Shown here: in pieces, positions 1-13,875 of the stretch
Layout: the number at the start of each line of letters is the position of its first letter
Numbering within the stretch: position 1 is the first letter of the stretch
Assembly (NCBI GenBank): GCA_033026295.1
Contig: CM065189.1
Span: 7,581,203 to 7,645,202 of the forward strand
Length of the DNA: 64,000 bases
Source of the DNA: Channa striata
Lineage: Eukaryota; Chordata; Actinopteri; Anabantiformes; Channidae
Reading direction: 5' to 3'
The notes under the pieces: generated by a model
The model's database searches: none
Seen by the model: only the letters and a program-made list of their open reading frames with translations
What the model was told of the DNA's origin: nothing
Translations under genes and position numbers: made by a program

Positions 1-1164
1 GACACACGTGGCAACGCACTGGCAGCGTAGACAGCTGAACTGATTAACATTGGAGCATAACGGCTGCATGACACACAGGATTATATTGCAATCAATACCC
101 AAGGGATTCACCAGTGTGTTCAAAAACATTCTTGAAATACATGATTAGCATTTGTGTTGTTCACTTTAGAACACCGTGCTTATACCTGTGACTTAAAAGA
201 AAATCAGATCAACCCAATCAATGCATGATCTGAAGGGTTCACATACTTTATCCTGCCAGTGCAGGTGGTGTTGCATAATTATATAGCAAGTTTAAACGGA
301 TGCTCATAAGCTCTCTCTATCCAGGACGCAGCTACACCGCTCAGTGCCACACTGAATTCTTTCCAGGAGAAATCTCCTGGAAATCTCTGCCATATTTTCC
401 CCATATTTAGTATACGTGTTATACACCAGTATTTGCTTTTTATAATCAGTCTCATAGGAAAGTGGTGCCAAACGTACTGTGAATGAGAAAAAAAAATTAC
501 ACACAATATTCCTCTGGGGACAATTTTGAGAGACACTTGAACTCACAGCAGAGAACAAAAGAGCTTTTGAATTTATATTGCAGCTACAGCTGACTGGGTT
601 GAGCTGTGTTAATAATAAAGAACGGTAATTTGTAGACCGGAGGCTTTGGATGTATCAGCAAGGAAAAGCAGTGAAGTGACTCAGAAGACTTGCAAAGACA
701 AAAATGTCTTTAAGGATGGGTGGCTTCTGTCATCGCTGTGCTCCTCCACAGTTTAAATTCAGAAAGTCCTGCGCTGATTAGATCCGCCCCCTGTTTGCAC
801 CATTGTCCTTGAACACACCGGTGCCCACACTGCTGAATTGGCATGCACAGGCAGGCAGAGCGGCACATTTTTACACATCAATAAAACAAAAAATAACTGC
901 ATGAACGGGGACGGTGCATCTTTCATCTTTGTCCACTGAGTCACATCCTGGCCTCTCTTGTTTTGTCCCTTGCTGTCCTGCATCCTTGCTGGACACACAA
1001 GCACAGCCAACATGTAAAAATAGTAAATGTCACCCACAAGCCATTAGTCCCTGAGTGGAGTAGAAACTGAAGCTCAGTGAGCGCAGGCACAGATGTGAAC
1101 GTCGTGTTGGAGACAGCAGCGTGACAAAGAGCAATTCATTACACTGCATGTAAGGACACACACA

Positions 1165-1330
1165 TGCAGCCCCCTCCAAAAAGTATTGAAACAGCAAAGC
1201 TAATTAATTTGTTTTTGCTGTTCGCTGCAGACATTTTGGTTTAGTGTCAAAAGATGGTTGTGAGATGAAAGTCAAAAATTTTATTCACAGTTATTTAGTG
1301 GGGATGAACACTACAGGAAAATAATCAAAT
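1165..1330. mobile_element. Decayed DNA-transposon end (Tc1-like dispersed repeat)
   Basis: CCCCTCCAAAAAGTATTGAA, then CAGCAAAGC and TTGTTTTTGCTGT, followed by TCAAAAGATG, resembles the terminal region of a common fish Tc1-type element (CCCCCTCCAAAAGTATTGGA, then TTGTTTTTGCTGTA). It is diverged, with no open transposase. The right-hand limit is uncertain; similarity may extend to about 1.64 kb. Confidence 0.5.
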
Positions 1331-4300
1331 TGTGAATTTTTTAGAACACTGCTGCACTTGCAATTTAATAAGTGAAGTTTTGTTTGTTCTGTTTCATTCA
1401 ATGCAAAATATTAAAAAAAACCTGAGCAGTGTGTCGAATACCCACATATAAATTATTTTTTCGTGTAGGTTGTTTTGCACTCACACATGCAGCAGAAAAC
1501 CCTGGACAGACAAACAGACTTGCTCATTCAGGTGTTCCCTTCTTAACAGACAGTGTCATCACCGTGCAACACCTGTATAACCAAAGCTTGTGATCCACAG
1601 GAAATGCTGCCATGATATCACGGTTGTCAGTTTGTCACCTTCCACTCAGCACATGAGGATGGAGGAAAAAATAAAAAATCTGCTTTAACTCAGAGCTAAA
1701 GAAAGCATGTGCCATTCACAAAGAATGAGAGATTAACGTGATCAATGAAACGTTGCTGCTTCATTTGCACAAACCTGCCTCCATTCTGGATCCTGACACC
1801 TAGCTAAGCAAAGCAGTTCAGTTGTTAATAACAATAACTGTACTGCATCGGGCCGACATCATTGCAATGTTGACATAATCTACATCTAACAATGAATAGA
1901 AAGATGGCTTGTGGTCTCCAAACTGTCGTTTAGTGGGATATTTATGAGGTGATCAGCAGTAGTGAGAGGGCTGATCAATTGGCTTCCTTTGTGTGTGTCC
2001 CACAAGGACACGGCAGCCATGACCTGTTGTTTTTTTTTATGTATTGGTAATATGTTATATATGTCTTCCAGTGAGTTAATAGTTTTTGTCTGTGGCTCCT
2101 GCTGGACTGAGTGCGTGTGGACAGGAAAGGGGAGGGGCGACCATTAAGGCAGCTTCCACATTATGTTATTCATTCTGCAACTTCCCGCACAAACCAGTCT
2201 TCAATTGAGCTCAAATGGGATTCGACTGACATGAGAGCTGTAAGAGGAATAATGTAAAGGGTGGAGTGGTGATGGTTAATGAGTGTGGAGAGGAAGCACC
2301 AGGGCCAAAGCCAGGAAATGAACCATTTTCTTTTACTAAATCAGGAAAAGAAAAACTTGTTTTCTTGTCCGAACAGAAATCAGAAAGTGTTAAAAGGATC
2401 CACACCTCTTTGCTGGTATTTCGGCTTTTAAATTTGGTTTAATTTCAGGAAATGGTGTGCAGTGCCCTCCTACACTGAATGCAAATGCTTTGTCAGCACA
2501 CACTGGCACACAAGATGTGACCAAAACCACATCCCATAACAGCTGGTCACGCACTTATTCTAACATATTTGAGTTGTTTTTCATTTTTATCCCCCACAGA
2601 TGATGCTTCTCGATAGAAAAGCCTAAACTAATGATTATTATCTCTTTCCCTAAAGTAATGGATGTTTCTTATCGGAGTAAAAAAACTGTAGCTTTCACGG
2701 TTACAACATCAGCTCAGAAACACACAGTTATTATAACAGGTCACATTACAAGTGTTCCTTCCAATTCTATTAGCGCAGGCTAATAATGCAGCAATTAGCC
2801 TGTAGTCAGTTTGCAGTGACTGCAGCTTCACAAACTCCACTGGATGGACGTGACCTCAGATCACATCAGCGTTTCACCAACTGCAAATTCTTTCAGCCAG
2901 GACAGTGAAAGTCTACTTCCTTGGCAAAGTGGAATGCTGCTAATTAACGTCTAATCTTTTGTCATTGTAGTAGTTTCACACTGTCATTGTGCCCACTCTC
3001 CATTATTAAAACGCCAAGATTAAAAAAATGATAACTCCACAGAAGTCAGGGCTACTGACAACTGTGTGACAACACTGGGAAAAAAGTCTGAGCATCCTGT
3101 ATTTATCTTTTCTACTACAGACACTTGTCATAGTGAGAAACGTGTAGGTGTAACTAGTCCCAGTGACAGTGGTTTAGTTTTAAGAACATGTTTTAAGAAG
3201 AACACACATTATTAATTATATTAATGACACGTCCTTCCTGTTATGACATAAAAACTTACTGCTTGGGAAGGGCTTCTTTTAAAAATATTTCTTAAATATT
3301 TATCATTTTTGGCTCGTTGTTTTTCGCATTTTTATCATCCATACTCAGCCAGATGATAGAAAATTGGTCCAATTTTCACCAGCTCACTCTGTTGTGAATA
3401 CATAATGAGGACTGTTTGCTGATTGGTCACAGATATAATGAATGTCAATCACAGATTATTCTTTCATTAGGCGTTCTCGTTTTGTGTTAAATTGACTTTA
3501 GCCATCTGTTAATGAACATGTGGTCATTAGAATCCTGCTGCTTGGTTCTGTTTATGATTGGAGGATTGTACTTTATCACTGCGTAGATGCTCCACAAGTG
3601 TGGACTCACAGTAGAAAATCGAGCAAACTTTCAGAGGCTCTATCGGTGCCTTATACTGTAAATACTCTGTAAACTTCACAGTCCGAGTTTATGAGTCAAA
3701 GTTTAAGTTCAGTTGGAGCCAAATGTAATAACATATTCAGGGTTAATTTACTGTATTTAGCTTTTAGAAAGCTCCCTTTTGGGCCACAAATTCAAAAGTT
3801 GTTCATAGACCAAGCAGCACTCATTGTAATATAATGTTATTGTTATATAACTTTGTGTTAAAAATCAATAAAATGGCATTTTACCTTTTGTATGAACATG
3901 TCCAAAACCTTTTCAATCCAGTGTTCATTCTTATTTTTCACACTGAACACATAAGCACAGAATATGACCTGACTTCTTGATCGTTTTGCTATGTGAGTGG
4001 CACGTTCACGTTTTTATGGTGAAACAGTGAATAAGGTTGTCATTGCCTTTAAGATTCAAGGAGCCACATAAAAACGTTCGATTATCCTAAACTAAACAAT
4101 GCATAAAGCTATTTAAGAACATCCAGTATTCTTTTGTTCTTCAATATAGATGACAAATTAAAAACAGAATCATTTAGCAATAACATTTTTTTTTTCACTC
4201 ATGTGAAATGCCCATGTTACCGCAAATATGCAAACACATCATCATACAACTTCTCAATATTACAAATTCATAGCATAGCAAAGAATTCTAACAGACCAAC

Positions 4301-5518
4301 TCTACTATGCATCATTATTGACTACACACAGAAATCCTTCACTAGTTCTCATCCACTTAGGAGAAAACTTCTAATCATAGTGTTTGTGCTGCAGCTCACT
4401 GATACATAAAGTAGAGGCAGCCAAGTGCACAGTTGGGGGTTGATAGGCTGCAGCCAGTAAAGATACAAGAAAAATTGAGAAGAGTGCACAGGCATAGAAA
4501 AAGACAGATCAAAAAAGAAACGACAATTACATTGTGTGGCAATAAGGTATAAACGTGTTTGGCTGCTTCAACAAGCTCAGCAAGTACGATGCGCACTGTT
4601 GCCTTTAAAAAGGGGCATTTGAAAAGACAGACTTTTGATTCCAACAGCAAACATTTAACACAGCAAAGAGGACGAATGTCAACCAAGACTCCCAAACAGA
4701 GGACTGAGAAGTAAGGAAAAAATGAAAAGGAACAAGTCAGGCTTAAAAGAGAATCAGAGAATGGATGCATGTTGAGATAGATCAGTCTAAGAGAAACTGA
4801 GACCTAACTTAGGTATATCAATAACTGGTAGCTTCTTGATGCAGCAGTGCCCAGCTGAATCAATTTTGGGCTATAATGCAATAAGTGCACAGATGGCAGA
4901 AAGAAAAAAAGCCCTGAATCAAAAATGTAATGATGGCGATAACTATACCATACAATGGATGCTGACGACATATTACAGAGCTACTAGAAGAAAGCTAAAA
5001 TAACAACATTTAATGATCCCAAGTTTCAAATTGACTTAAATGCTTTTACAAATGAGTGGTTGTGTGAAGCTACTGGGCCACGTGTTTACTGCCACATTCT
5101 TCTGGTTTCTGTGTCCCACATGATGCTACACAATCTTCCATTTGAAACCACAGTCATCGTTCACACACAAATGCAACCACACACAACATATTTCTTTCTA
5201 AAGAGGAATATGAAGTCCATTACTGGTTTATATATGAAGCGCTGGATACATTTGGCTGCCATTATGAGAATAAATGACATAATATTGGAAAACAATTTTA
5301 GACCAATTGTGGATAAAAGTCTATAAGGTAAAAACTTCCACACGGCGACAGGAGGGACAAGAATGAGAAACAATAACATCTGAGTTCACGTTTCAGAAAA
5401 GAACGATCTCTAATTACACTGTGAGCCTGAAGTTAGAAAGCTACTGTTATACGTGGCAGCATGACAACAAGTGACAGTGTTTGAGGATGTGAGTCACCTC
5501 TGTGTGCACAGCAAACAG

Positions 5519-5544
5519 CACACACACACACACACACACACACA
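5519..5544. repeat. (CA)13 microsatellite
   Basis: Uninterrupted CA repeats in rptor intron 3. Confidence 0.95.
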
Positions 5545-7284
5545 TTAGGCATGCTAATGGACATCAAGTGTCACTTCCCATCAGGCTCTTTAACACTGAC
5601 TGGTTGCTAGTGTGCCATGTTATTTCTAAAGATGAAAAAAAAAACACCTGACTGAGGAAAACTGAGTGCTCAGAGCAACATCGCTATTGGATTCATTGAT
5701 TATTAGTGAACTCAATTTACTGCAGAAACAGATTCATTAATTATGGCTTTTGATATACAAAACTCTGTCAGAAAATGGAGGGTTGCTGCCTTGGTGTTGG
5801 GAATGAGTCTCTGCCATAAGTGAAGGAGTTCATGAACCTCTGGGTCTTTTTCACAGATGAAGGTAAATTGGAGTGAGAGACTGGCAGGCAGCATGTGCAC
5901 TGTCAGCAGTACTGTAGACACTGTAATGGATTCATGATTTGAATGTGAATGAATGAATGTTCCAAATTTCATCTATGTTCACAACCTCTGGGCAGAGGTT
6001 GAATAAATAGGATCGCAAATACAAGCAGCTAAATAGTTTCCTTAGTATAATGACAGGGCTCCGTGTGAGGTGGCTGGCTCTTTGAAGCAAACAGAGTTAG
6101 TCCAAGAATTTGTTAAGACTATTTGAGTATGTGTTCAAACCTTCTTCTGGGCTAGTTGAACCAGTAAGAGACCCTGGGGTTGACCCAGAGCACGCTGGAT
6201 AGATTAGATATCTTATCTGGCCAGGGAACACATCAGAATCCCATCAGAGGTGTGGAAAATGCTGCTGGGGAGAGCGATGTTTGGCCTGAAGTCTGAACCT
6301 GCTTCCAATCGCACCTGACGCCAGATTATGCTGTTTGTGATACATATATACATATATACACACACTTATGTGAAGTTGGGTATTAATATTACAAAAGGTC
6401 ACAGGCACAAATGTTAGATGCTTGCTGTAGCTGAAAAACCTCGGTTTTAGTTCCATGTTTTGTCTTTCTGTCTCTTTTGGGTTTCCCTGCCAACCAAGTG
6501 CACCAACAGAAAGACAGTCAGAGGAGAGTGGGTTATGGGGGGCTCAGAGACACAGCAACCGAAACAAATTATTCCACTCCCTGATTAGATGAGCCATTTG
6601 AAGATAAATAAGCACTTCCTGAAAATCTTATTTCAATAAAGTCCCAGAATAAAACATAAGGCCATAATTAATGCATAATATAATCTCTTTAAGAATTACA
6701 TTACGTTAGATCAACTATTTATTGATGCAAGCAAAGGTCAGGTTTGTGGTGGACGCTTCTTGCCACACCTTTCTTTTAAGATTAATTCATTAATCAATTA
6801 ATGTACAGATTAATCCACACAGTGAAAAAAATGTACATATCTTATCAGCCACACAGATAACTCCCACAAGGGGATTTTAAATATGATCACGATAATACAG
6901 GGCTTTAACAGTTAGAATGTTTATAACTTCAGTATCAGTGGTGACCGATAACAGCAGCTTAGCCTTGAGCAGCTGTCACGAATTTAACACAGTCCTTCAT
7001 AGACGGAAAACTGCCTGGCCACCACTTCCAATAAAAAGGTTGACTTTAAATTGATCACCTTAAAAAAAAACAGCATCAGGTTTCCCGACAGATTATGTGA
7101 AGAATCATTTACATCCAACACCTTAAATAATACTGTCATTTATTAATAGACAACTAATGCAAATGAGCCATGTACTGATAATCTGATACAAACACATTTG
7201 CTCACGTCCTATTGATTTGCAGTGAGCGAGCTCCCACAGTCAGTAAACGGTACATGGCTGCACGTACAGTACTGTACACCTTAC

Positions 7285-7445
7285 TGCTACCCAAAGCGCT
7301 GTACAGTCTCATTTATGCAGTCACACACACGCCGACACACACCAGCGACAGCAACGGGAGCAGCTTGGGGTTTACTTTAGGGGGGGGATTGAACCGCCAA
7401 CCCCCCAGCTATTGGTTGCCTTCTACCTCCTGAGCATGTCCCGCC
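7285..7445 (-). repeat. Fish dispersed repeat fragment
   Basis: It contains CAAAGCGCTGTACAG at one end and GATTGAACCGCCAACC with CTACCTCCTGAGC at the other. This layout recurs in many fish genomes (a short interspersed element with a tRNA-like 'GATTGAACC' part). Related, more decayed copies lie at 10,995-11,200 and 26,430-26,575 in this window. Confidence 0.5.
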
Positions 7446-8534
7446 TACACGGTATCGAGAGGACAGTACTACATGTTGCACAAAATATACATGAACTGTA
7501 TTAGCTCCAAGTCGACAAAAGGCAGAGCGGCTCACATCTGTGCTTCACTCCACTACACACCAAAAAACACACACACAACAAATCCACAAGCAAGCAGGAT
7601 TGGTACAAACATGAAGAGAAAAAGGAAGAATGGACTAAAGAGAGGCTCGAATGAAAAAGCATCTCACTTTGATGTGGAGTGGAAAATGATGATGAAGAAA
7701 GAAGCAAGAGGTAGAGTTGGTGGAGAAAGTGAGTGGGCGGCAGCCAAGACGGCGTTTACCTCTCTCTCTGCGTTTTCTGGCCACGAGGGTTAATATTGGA
7801 GCACAGAAGCACACAGACAAATGGATTCGTGACGGCAGGTTTGGCACAGCTAAACTCTCTAGGCAACTCAACAGTAACAAACACCACTTTCGGATACCAA
7901 CGCCACGCATGGGAAATGTGCGACAAAATACACTAATATCCGCTCAAATACCTAATATTTACCAACTTCCACTCTTCCGACATGGATTCATTACAGGGTT
8001 TCTTGTCCAGAGTGACAAACTGGTAAAAGCTGCGGTGTAATTGATTGCTTTGTCAACAGTTTATGTAAGGTGTGTTGGCGATGCTGCTCTTTGGTGTGGT
8101 GCTGCAGAGCTGCGAATCCTCAGGCTGGGAGAAAAAAAAAGGAGCAGCATTCTCGCCCTCCCACTCCTCCTCCTGCACTCCTACCACCATTTGCTGCTGA
8201 CCTCTCAGGTCAACCGAGCCCAAGCCTACATCTCTTTAGCTGGGCTCTCTTGGGATGTGTCTTCCTCCACCTCCTCTTATCTCATGTGTTACTGTCTTAC
8301 CAAACAGCCACATTGTTTTTTTTTGACTTTCACCTCATGTCGATAAGATGTTTTTGGCGGCCATGTCGGCTTCTGCAGCTGCCATTAAGAAGAAAGAATG
8401 ATGTCCATTGTGATTTTAAGTTGACTGGCTATTGCACTAAAGTTACCCTGTTAATCAGCATTTTCCCTCGTTGCTTTTCCTCTCCACCTGGCTCAGAAAA
8501 CATCCTCCATCCTCCTTCTTCCTGTCACTGTTAG

Positions 8535-8765
8535 GCGACGTTCAGACAGACACCTAAAATCTGATTATGTTTTTCAATATATTCAATACTGAAACAGACA
8601 TTTTGTTACAAATTCTCAACAGAAAAAAGGGACATGATCAAATCCAGGTCTATCTGACTGGATTTAAAACATATTCGCAGGTGGTTTGAAATGCAATTCA
8701 AATCCAATATCTGCAAATGCAACTGGGCTCCACTGCTCAGATCAGATTTCAAGAGCAAGTGTTAT
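8535..8765. repeat. Possible decayed DNA-transposon repeat
   Basis: GCGACGTTCAGACAGACACC and AAAATCTGATT at the left, with CAGATCAGATTTCAAGAGC at the right, resemble inverted ends of a nonautonomous fish element. Weak evidence based on remembered consensus patterns. Confidence 0.3.
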
Positions 8766-9537
8766 TTTTATTCCATCCCTCCCACAGGATGCGTACTTGA
8801 CATCACAAGTATCAGAGAGTTAAAAAAAATAAAAAATAGTGTCAAAATGTGAGCCCTGTGGCAGCTGATCAATACACACTACAGTGTCATAAGCACAGTT
8901 GTCAGCTACATAAAACCAGTTTAGATAAGACAGTCCTCTTAGTTACTGGCTGGCATTCACCACAAAATGTGTTTTTACTCCCCAAATGCAAATTATTAGG
9001 AGGAAGAAGTGTGTTTTTTCAGACTGTCTGAAAACTTTACTGTCTAACTCTGGTTCTCCTCACCCCAAACAGCTGGGAACAGCTGTGTCACTCTCCAGAT
9101 GCTTCCTTTAATATGTTGTGTCAACCTGGGGGATTTAAAGTCTATACTCTCAGAGTTGGGTTGTGCAGTGATCAACTGCTTTTCCACAGCAACAACAGTC
9201 AGTCACAAATTCACAAGTGAACCCCAAAAACATCCATGTTAAGATTGTGGCAACAATAGCATAAATGCTAGTGTGCGTGTGGATGCAGGTAGGTTTGGAC
9301 AAGCTTCATTATTTTCTTCAAAACTGCTACTGCTGTGACGATTCAGCTGTCTGTAACATGATGTGATAAAGCCCCACCACTAATTTGTGTATCTCATGCA
9401 TGTGTAAAATTATTTCATCCACAACAGACTGCAAATGAATGTAGCATACACAAGGTAGCAAAGATATGTTTGCCAAGGCATATTTTTCATCTCTGTCTAA
9501 AACTTCATTTGTCCTGCTTTATAAGGTTTTTTTCCCT

Positions 9538-9925
9538 AAGCCGGTTTCAGACATGAATTCCAGACAATGTCCGAGGCAAAATTTTCCCAACACTGTCATA
9601 ACACTGTGGCTGATTTCTGTATGCAATCAGCGCGTGCACAGGAGGCACAATTTGATATAAAACTTTTTTTATTTACAGCACATTAAAACCACGCATCTAA
9701 TTTAAAAAAGCTCCATCACCAGGCCCACTCACTCACTTTAAATCCTCCCGTTGATTTCAGACAGAACAGCTCGCTACACACAAAAACTAATGCACATAAT
9801 ACGGACATTGCAGCAGGGACTAAAACAATAAAGTTTCATCAAAATTTTAATCGTTCACCCATACACCCCCTCCTATAAGAGTCAGGATAACGCCAGAATT
9901 CCAGTGCATATCTGAAAGGGGCTTT
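9538..9925. mobile_element. Putative nonautonomous TIR element (about 390 bp)
   Basis: The left end (GCCGGTTTCAGACATGAATT) and the reverse complement of the right end (GCCCCTTTCAGATATGCACT, then GGAATTC) are imperfect inverted repeats about 390 bp apart. No transposase is present inside. No clear target-site duplication was resolved. Confidence 0.4.
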
Positions 9926-10701
9926 ACAGTAGGGACAGTGCTTCTCTGCCATTCAGTCCAGCACATCAAACTCAAGCAGGACAACGTACCGAACACTGAG
10001 CTTACTTACAGCTAAGCAAAGAGAGCGGCGGCTGACAAAAACACGTATGCATCTATAGGCACATAAACATATAAAAGCTGAGTTCACAAGAATCTATGAT
10101 ACATCTGTTTAAAATTAAATCTACCTAGAGCAAGTAGATACTTCTTTGCCACAGTACAAAAGAGAATTTCGGACATAATTAGATATATAAAATAAATCAT
10201 TCAAATTCACACAAAGTACACGGTGTCACAGCAAGTCCTCCCAGCTTCACTCAGGTTTCCAGTGGACAAGAATAGCTCTTGTTGCAGACTGGAAAAAGAT
10301 GTCTTTAAGGTCACCCAAAGAAAACATTGTTCGAATCAATAGGCACTACTTTCTTTAAAGCCCTCTCTAACACGCTGGTGCAATAAGTGACCTACATTAG
10401 TTAGGTTCACAGAATTGGCAAAAACCTGAAAGGCACTGGGCATAGTCAGCCAAAATCTATAAAACAACTTCTAAAACACCTCTGAAAAAGCTAAGAATTA
10501 CTAAATGGATGCCAAGATCGATCAGTAATAATATGATATGACCAAGGTCAAATTCTGAAGTGCCCGCAGTCCTTTTTATTTAATTTCTAAGCATTTGCTT
10601 GTACGGTAACATGCAGAGGTGTGAGTGTGTATGCAGCATGTGGTCACAGACTTTTAAGACACGAGAGAGGGATGGAGGCTGGCCCATGTGTAATCACTCA
10701 C

Positions 10702-10784
10702 CCTGGGTTGCCAGTTTTCATATTGCTTCTGCAGGTTGGCCCCGATGGTCTCCAGGGCTTTCTGCGGACTCATCGACAGAGGAT
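10702..10784 (-). CDS. rptor: rptor third coding exon (residues 89-116)
   Basis: 83 bp encoding DPLSMSPQKALETIGANLQK and QYENWQPR, identical to the vertebrate Raptor segment apart from Ser for Gly after DPLSM. The acceptor TTGCCAG ends at 10,785; the donor is GTGAGTG at 10,701. Phase 0. The next exon (expected to begin with residues like ARYKQSLDPTVDEVKKLC) was not found between 1 and 10,700. Confidence 0.95.
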
Positions 10785-13700
10785 CTGGCAAACAAGTAAA
10801 AATAGTAAAATGAGTAAAAATACTGTGTGTCACGCACATAGCACACAACAATCATACTGTAGCTGAGCAAGGCCGTGTAAAGTCGACGTGGAGCTGACAA
10901 ACCCACCAAAGTGATATCATTCATCTCACATCACCATTACTTACTGTGCTTTGGCTCTCAGTTTTATCCAACAACAGCTTTTCTACCTTTTGGTACTCAA
11001 CGTGCTTTACACGGCTTCACCCGTTCGCACTCACGATCGCCACACATGATGGGTTTTCCCAGCTGCACAGCTTTGCAACGCATACTGGAAGCAACTAAGT
11101 TTGGGATCGGTGTCTGGTTCAAGGACACTACCAGATGTGATCGAACCTGTGACCCTGAGACTGGCGGAACACTGCTCTCTACCTCCTCCTGTGCCACAGT
11201 TGCCTTTAACTTACGTTTAGGTTTAAGATTTATGCATGCCATCATTTAGGCATAAAAGGCAAGTTATAGTTTGATGTTTCAGCAACAGACTAAATCATTA
11301 TGGCATGAAAAATAGCAGAATATAGATTGGGGACGTCTCAAATTGCACTCAGCAGGCAGAGAAAAATATATTGGCAAGTTTGTGGGAGACATTGATATGC
11401 TTTATGCAGAGAATTAACCACTGCTCTTATGACAAAGTAGGACTTACAATAACTTATCGCAGCATAATCAGAGTCAAATGATAGCTTAATTTCATTTCAA
11501 GGAAAAAAAACAGGTTTCTTGGCATTCTACGAACTATAAAATACAAAATATTGACTTTTTTTAATCTGGAAGCTATTTTCTAGTTTTCTCAAAGAGGATG
11601 TGGAGAATAATAATAAAATCCATGAGCAGCTGTGTTCTCCAGGACACCTATAATGGTGAAAATGCATATGGCAACAGTAAAGCCTCTGCTTACATATTGC
11701 GTCAATATCAGCTTGCAAAACCACTTTACAATTGATAAGGAAGTTTTCACTCAACCTCCAATACTCTGCCCACTGACAAACAGATCCAAGCCCTGTAGCA
11801 TGTGTCATGAATTGCACATTTTAATTTTAGGACTTTCTTCTGCTTTATCCCTTAAAATGAACCAAAAACTGCATTGCAAACAGGTGACAGGTCTGCATAA
11901 GGTCACCGGCATCAGGAGCCCCACAGAAAGTTTCCAAAACTTCACAAACTGTTCCCTCAGTATTGTGCTTTCCTCACTCCAGGAGTCAAGCAGTCTCAGG
12001 GGAGCCAAGCGAAAGGTTATCTCCAACAGAGATGGCCCTTTTCTTTTTGTTCTGTGTCACACTGTCAGTCAGGGCTCTTACATTTCCAGGTGACAAAGGA
12101 ATTTAAGTATAATTAAATACTAATAAATAATTTGCACGCCTCAAAGTAAAAGATGCAGCTGCTCGAGCCTATCCTGGCTGTCACTGGATAAGAGGCGGAG
12201 GACACCCTGGACAGGTCCTCCAGTCTGTCTCAGGGCCAAACAGAGAGACATACAAAGACAGACAACCATTCACACCAATTTTTCTTGAAATTGGGCTCTT
12301 GTGTAAAATTAAAAAAACTGTTGTGTAAAATATGTTCAGATTTGTCTGAGGGGAAGGGAAAAGTGGGTGGGATTTTTTTAACAAATTTAATTTTGACTAT
12401 TGAATACATAAATATTCCCATATTAATAAGCCTAATGCAGGAACCTCCACTAATACATGATGTTCAATTTAATCTGAATTCACCTTTTGAGCTTTTGAGC
12501 ACTTGTACATTTTGTATTCGTGTTGGTGTGTTTCTGTGTGGACTCACTCACCTATCCAGCACTCCAGCCGGGCACATGGGGAGGTCTTGACCACATCAGG
12601 AGGGTCCACCCCCACGTTGAGACACAACACCAGTGCCACGCTCACCGTCTTCATCTGGGGGAGAAGACACAAGATTGTTGTCATATCACTGGAGGCTTCA
12701 TTGTTGATGCCTTTCACACCGAATTATACATGTGGGTAATATTAATGAGCACATGTTTATATTCAGATCTGCTGTTCAGGACAGTGACACTCCAGTGAAG
12801 CAGTAAATACGTTAAGTGTCTGAACTAAAGGAGACATTAGTTACTGAGAAAGGGGAGTTGTTTTATGCCACATCTCCCATCTGAGCCAGTCGTTGATCTA
12901 TATGGGCTTCTCCAAAGGCCGAGATACAGAGTACAAAGCCTGAGAGCCAATTTAATGTTTAATGTTTTTTATTCTTTTTTCTTTTGCATTAAAAAATAAA
13001 AATTTATTAAAATAAATAAGTTAAATATTTAACAAACCTTTTAAATAATTTAAAATAAAAATTACTGAGCAAACGAAATAATAATTTATACTTTAAAAAT
13101 ACCAACAAAAACAATTTTAATTTATTTTTCAATTAAATAAATACAATACAATAAAATAAAATAAATGCAATCAGTTGGGTAAATGTGACTGAAACTAATT
13201 TTTTAATCAGAGGTTTTTCAAAAGCGCCCATTTACCTGTGTGATCATTTTGGAGTCTTTAGTTTTTGATGCTGCTGAGTTGTGTTGCTTTATGCTAACAG
13301 AAGTTTCTATTATTTATTTTACCACATCTGGGTCAGTGATGCTGGGTTAAATACAGAATCAGTGATGCTGATGTCACACCAGTTAAATACAGAATCACTG
13401 AAAGTGAGCGGGAAGTAAAGTAGGCCATCGACATCAAAATAGACTGAAGTCACACCAGATAATAAACCCCAGCACAGAGGCCAGAGGGGCTGAAAGTGAG
13501 CGGGAAGTAAAGTAGGCCATCGAAAAGGAACAAACATTGAATCCAGGCCTGTGTGGCAAGTCCTGACACACGGACTCGATCAGTTAGCACAGGTCTCCTA
13601 AGGTGCAAATTGCGTATGCTGCAGTAGCAGTGAGCCAGCACTCCATCTTTCCAGTCAGCACCTCAGAAACAGCAAAAATCAGACTTTTTCACACCTTGTC

Positions 13701-13839
13701 CACATTATTATAAATGAAAGTACATTTGGTTAATCAGCAAAACTACACAACAGTGACACAATGTTTTTCCATTGTGCTGTGGTTTATGTGATGTGTCTGA
13801 ATCAGCACTTGTTAATACTGCTACTGTTACCATTTCCAC

Positions 13840-13875
<36 letters not shown>

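Larger units (their letters stand above)
1..10701 (-). other. rptor: rptor intron 3 (partial)
   Basis: No convincing exon was seen on either strand. It is AT-rich with a (CA)13 tract at 5,519-5,544 and several decayed dispersed repeats listed separately. ORFs here, including a 124-residue minus-strand frame at 4,396-4,770, are hydrophobic or low-complexity and lack splice or homology support. Confidence 0.8.

Noticed and set aside
4396..4770. 124-codon minus-strand frame
   Set aside because: Cys/Leu/Phe-rich translation of AT-rich intron with no splice sites or homology.
7473..8534. Cluster of overlapping frames on both strands
   Set aside because: Several frames are open at once with low-complexity products; this is intron sequence.
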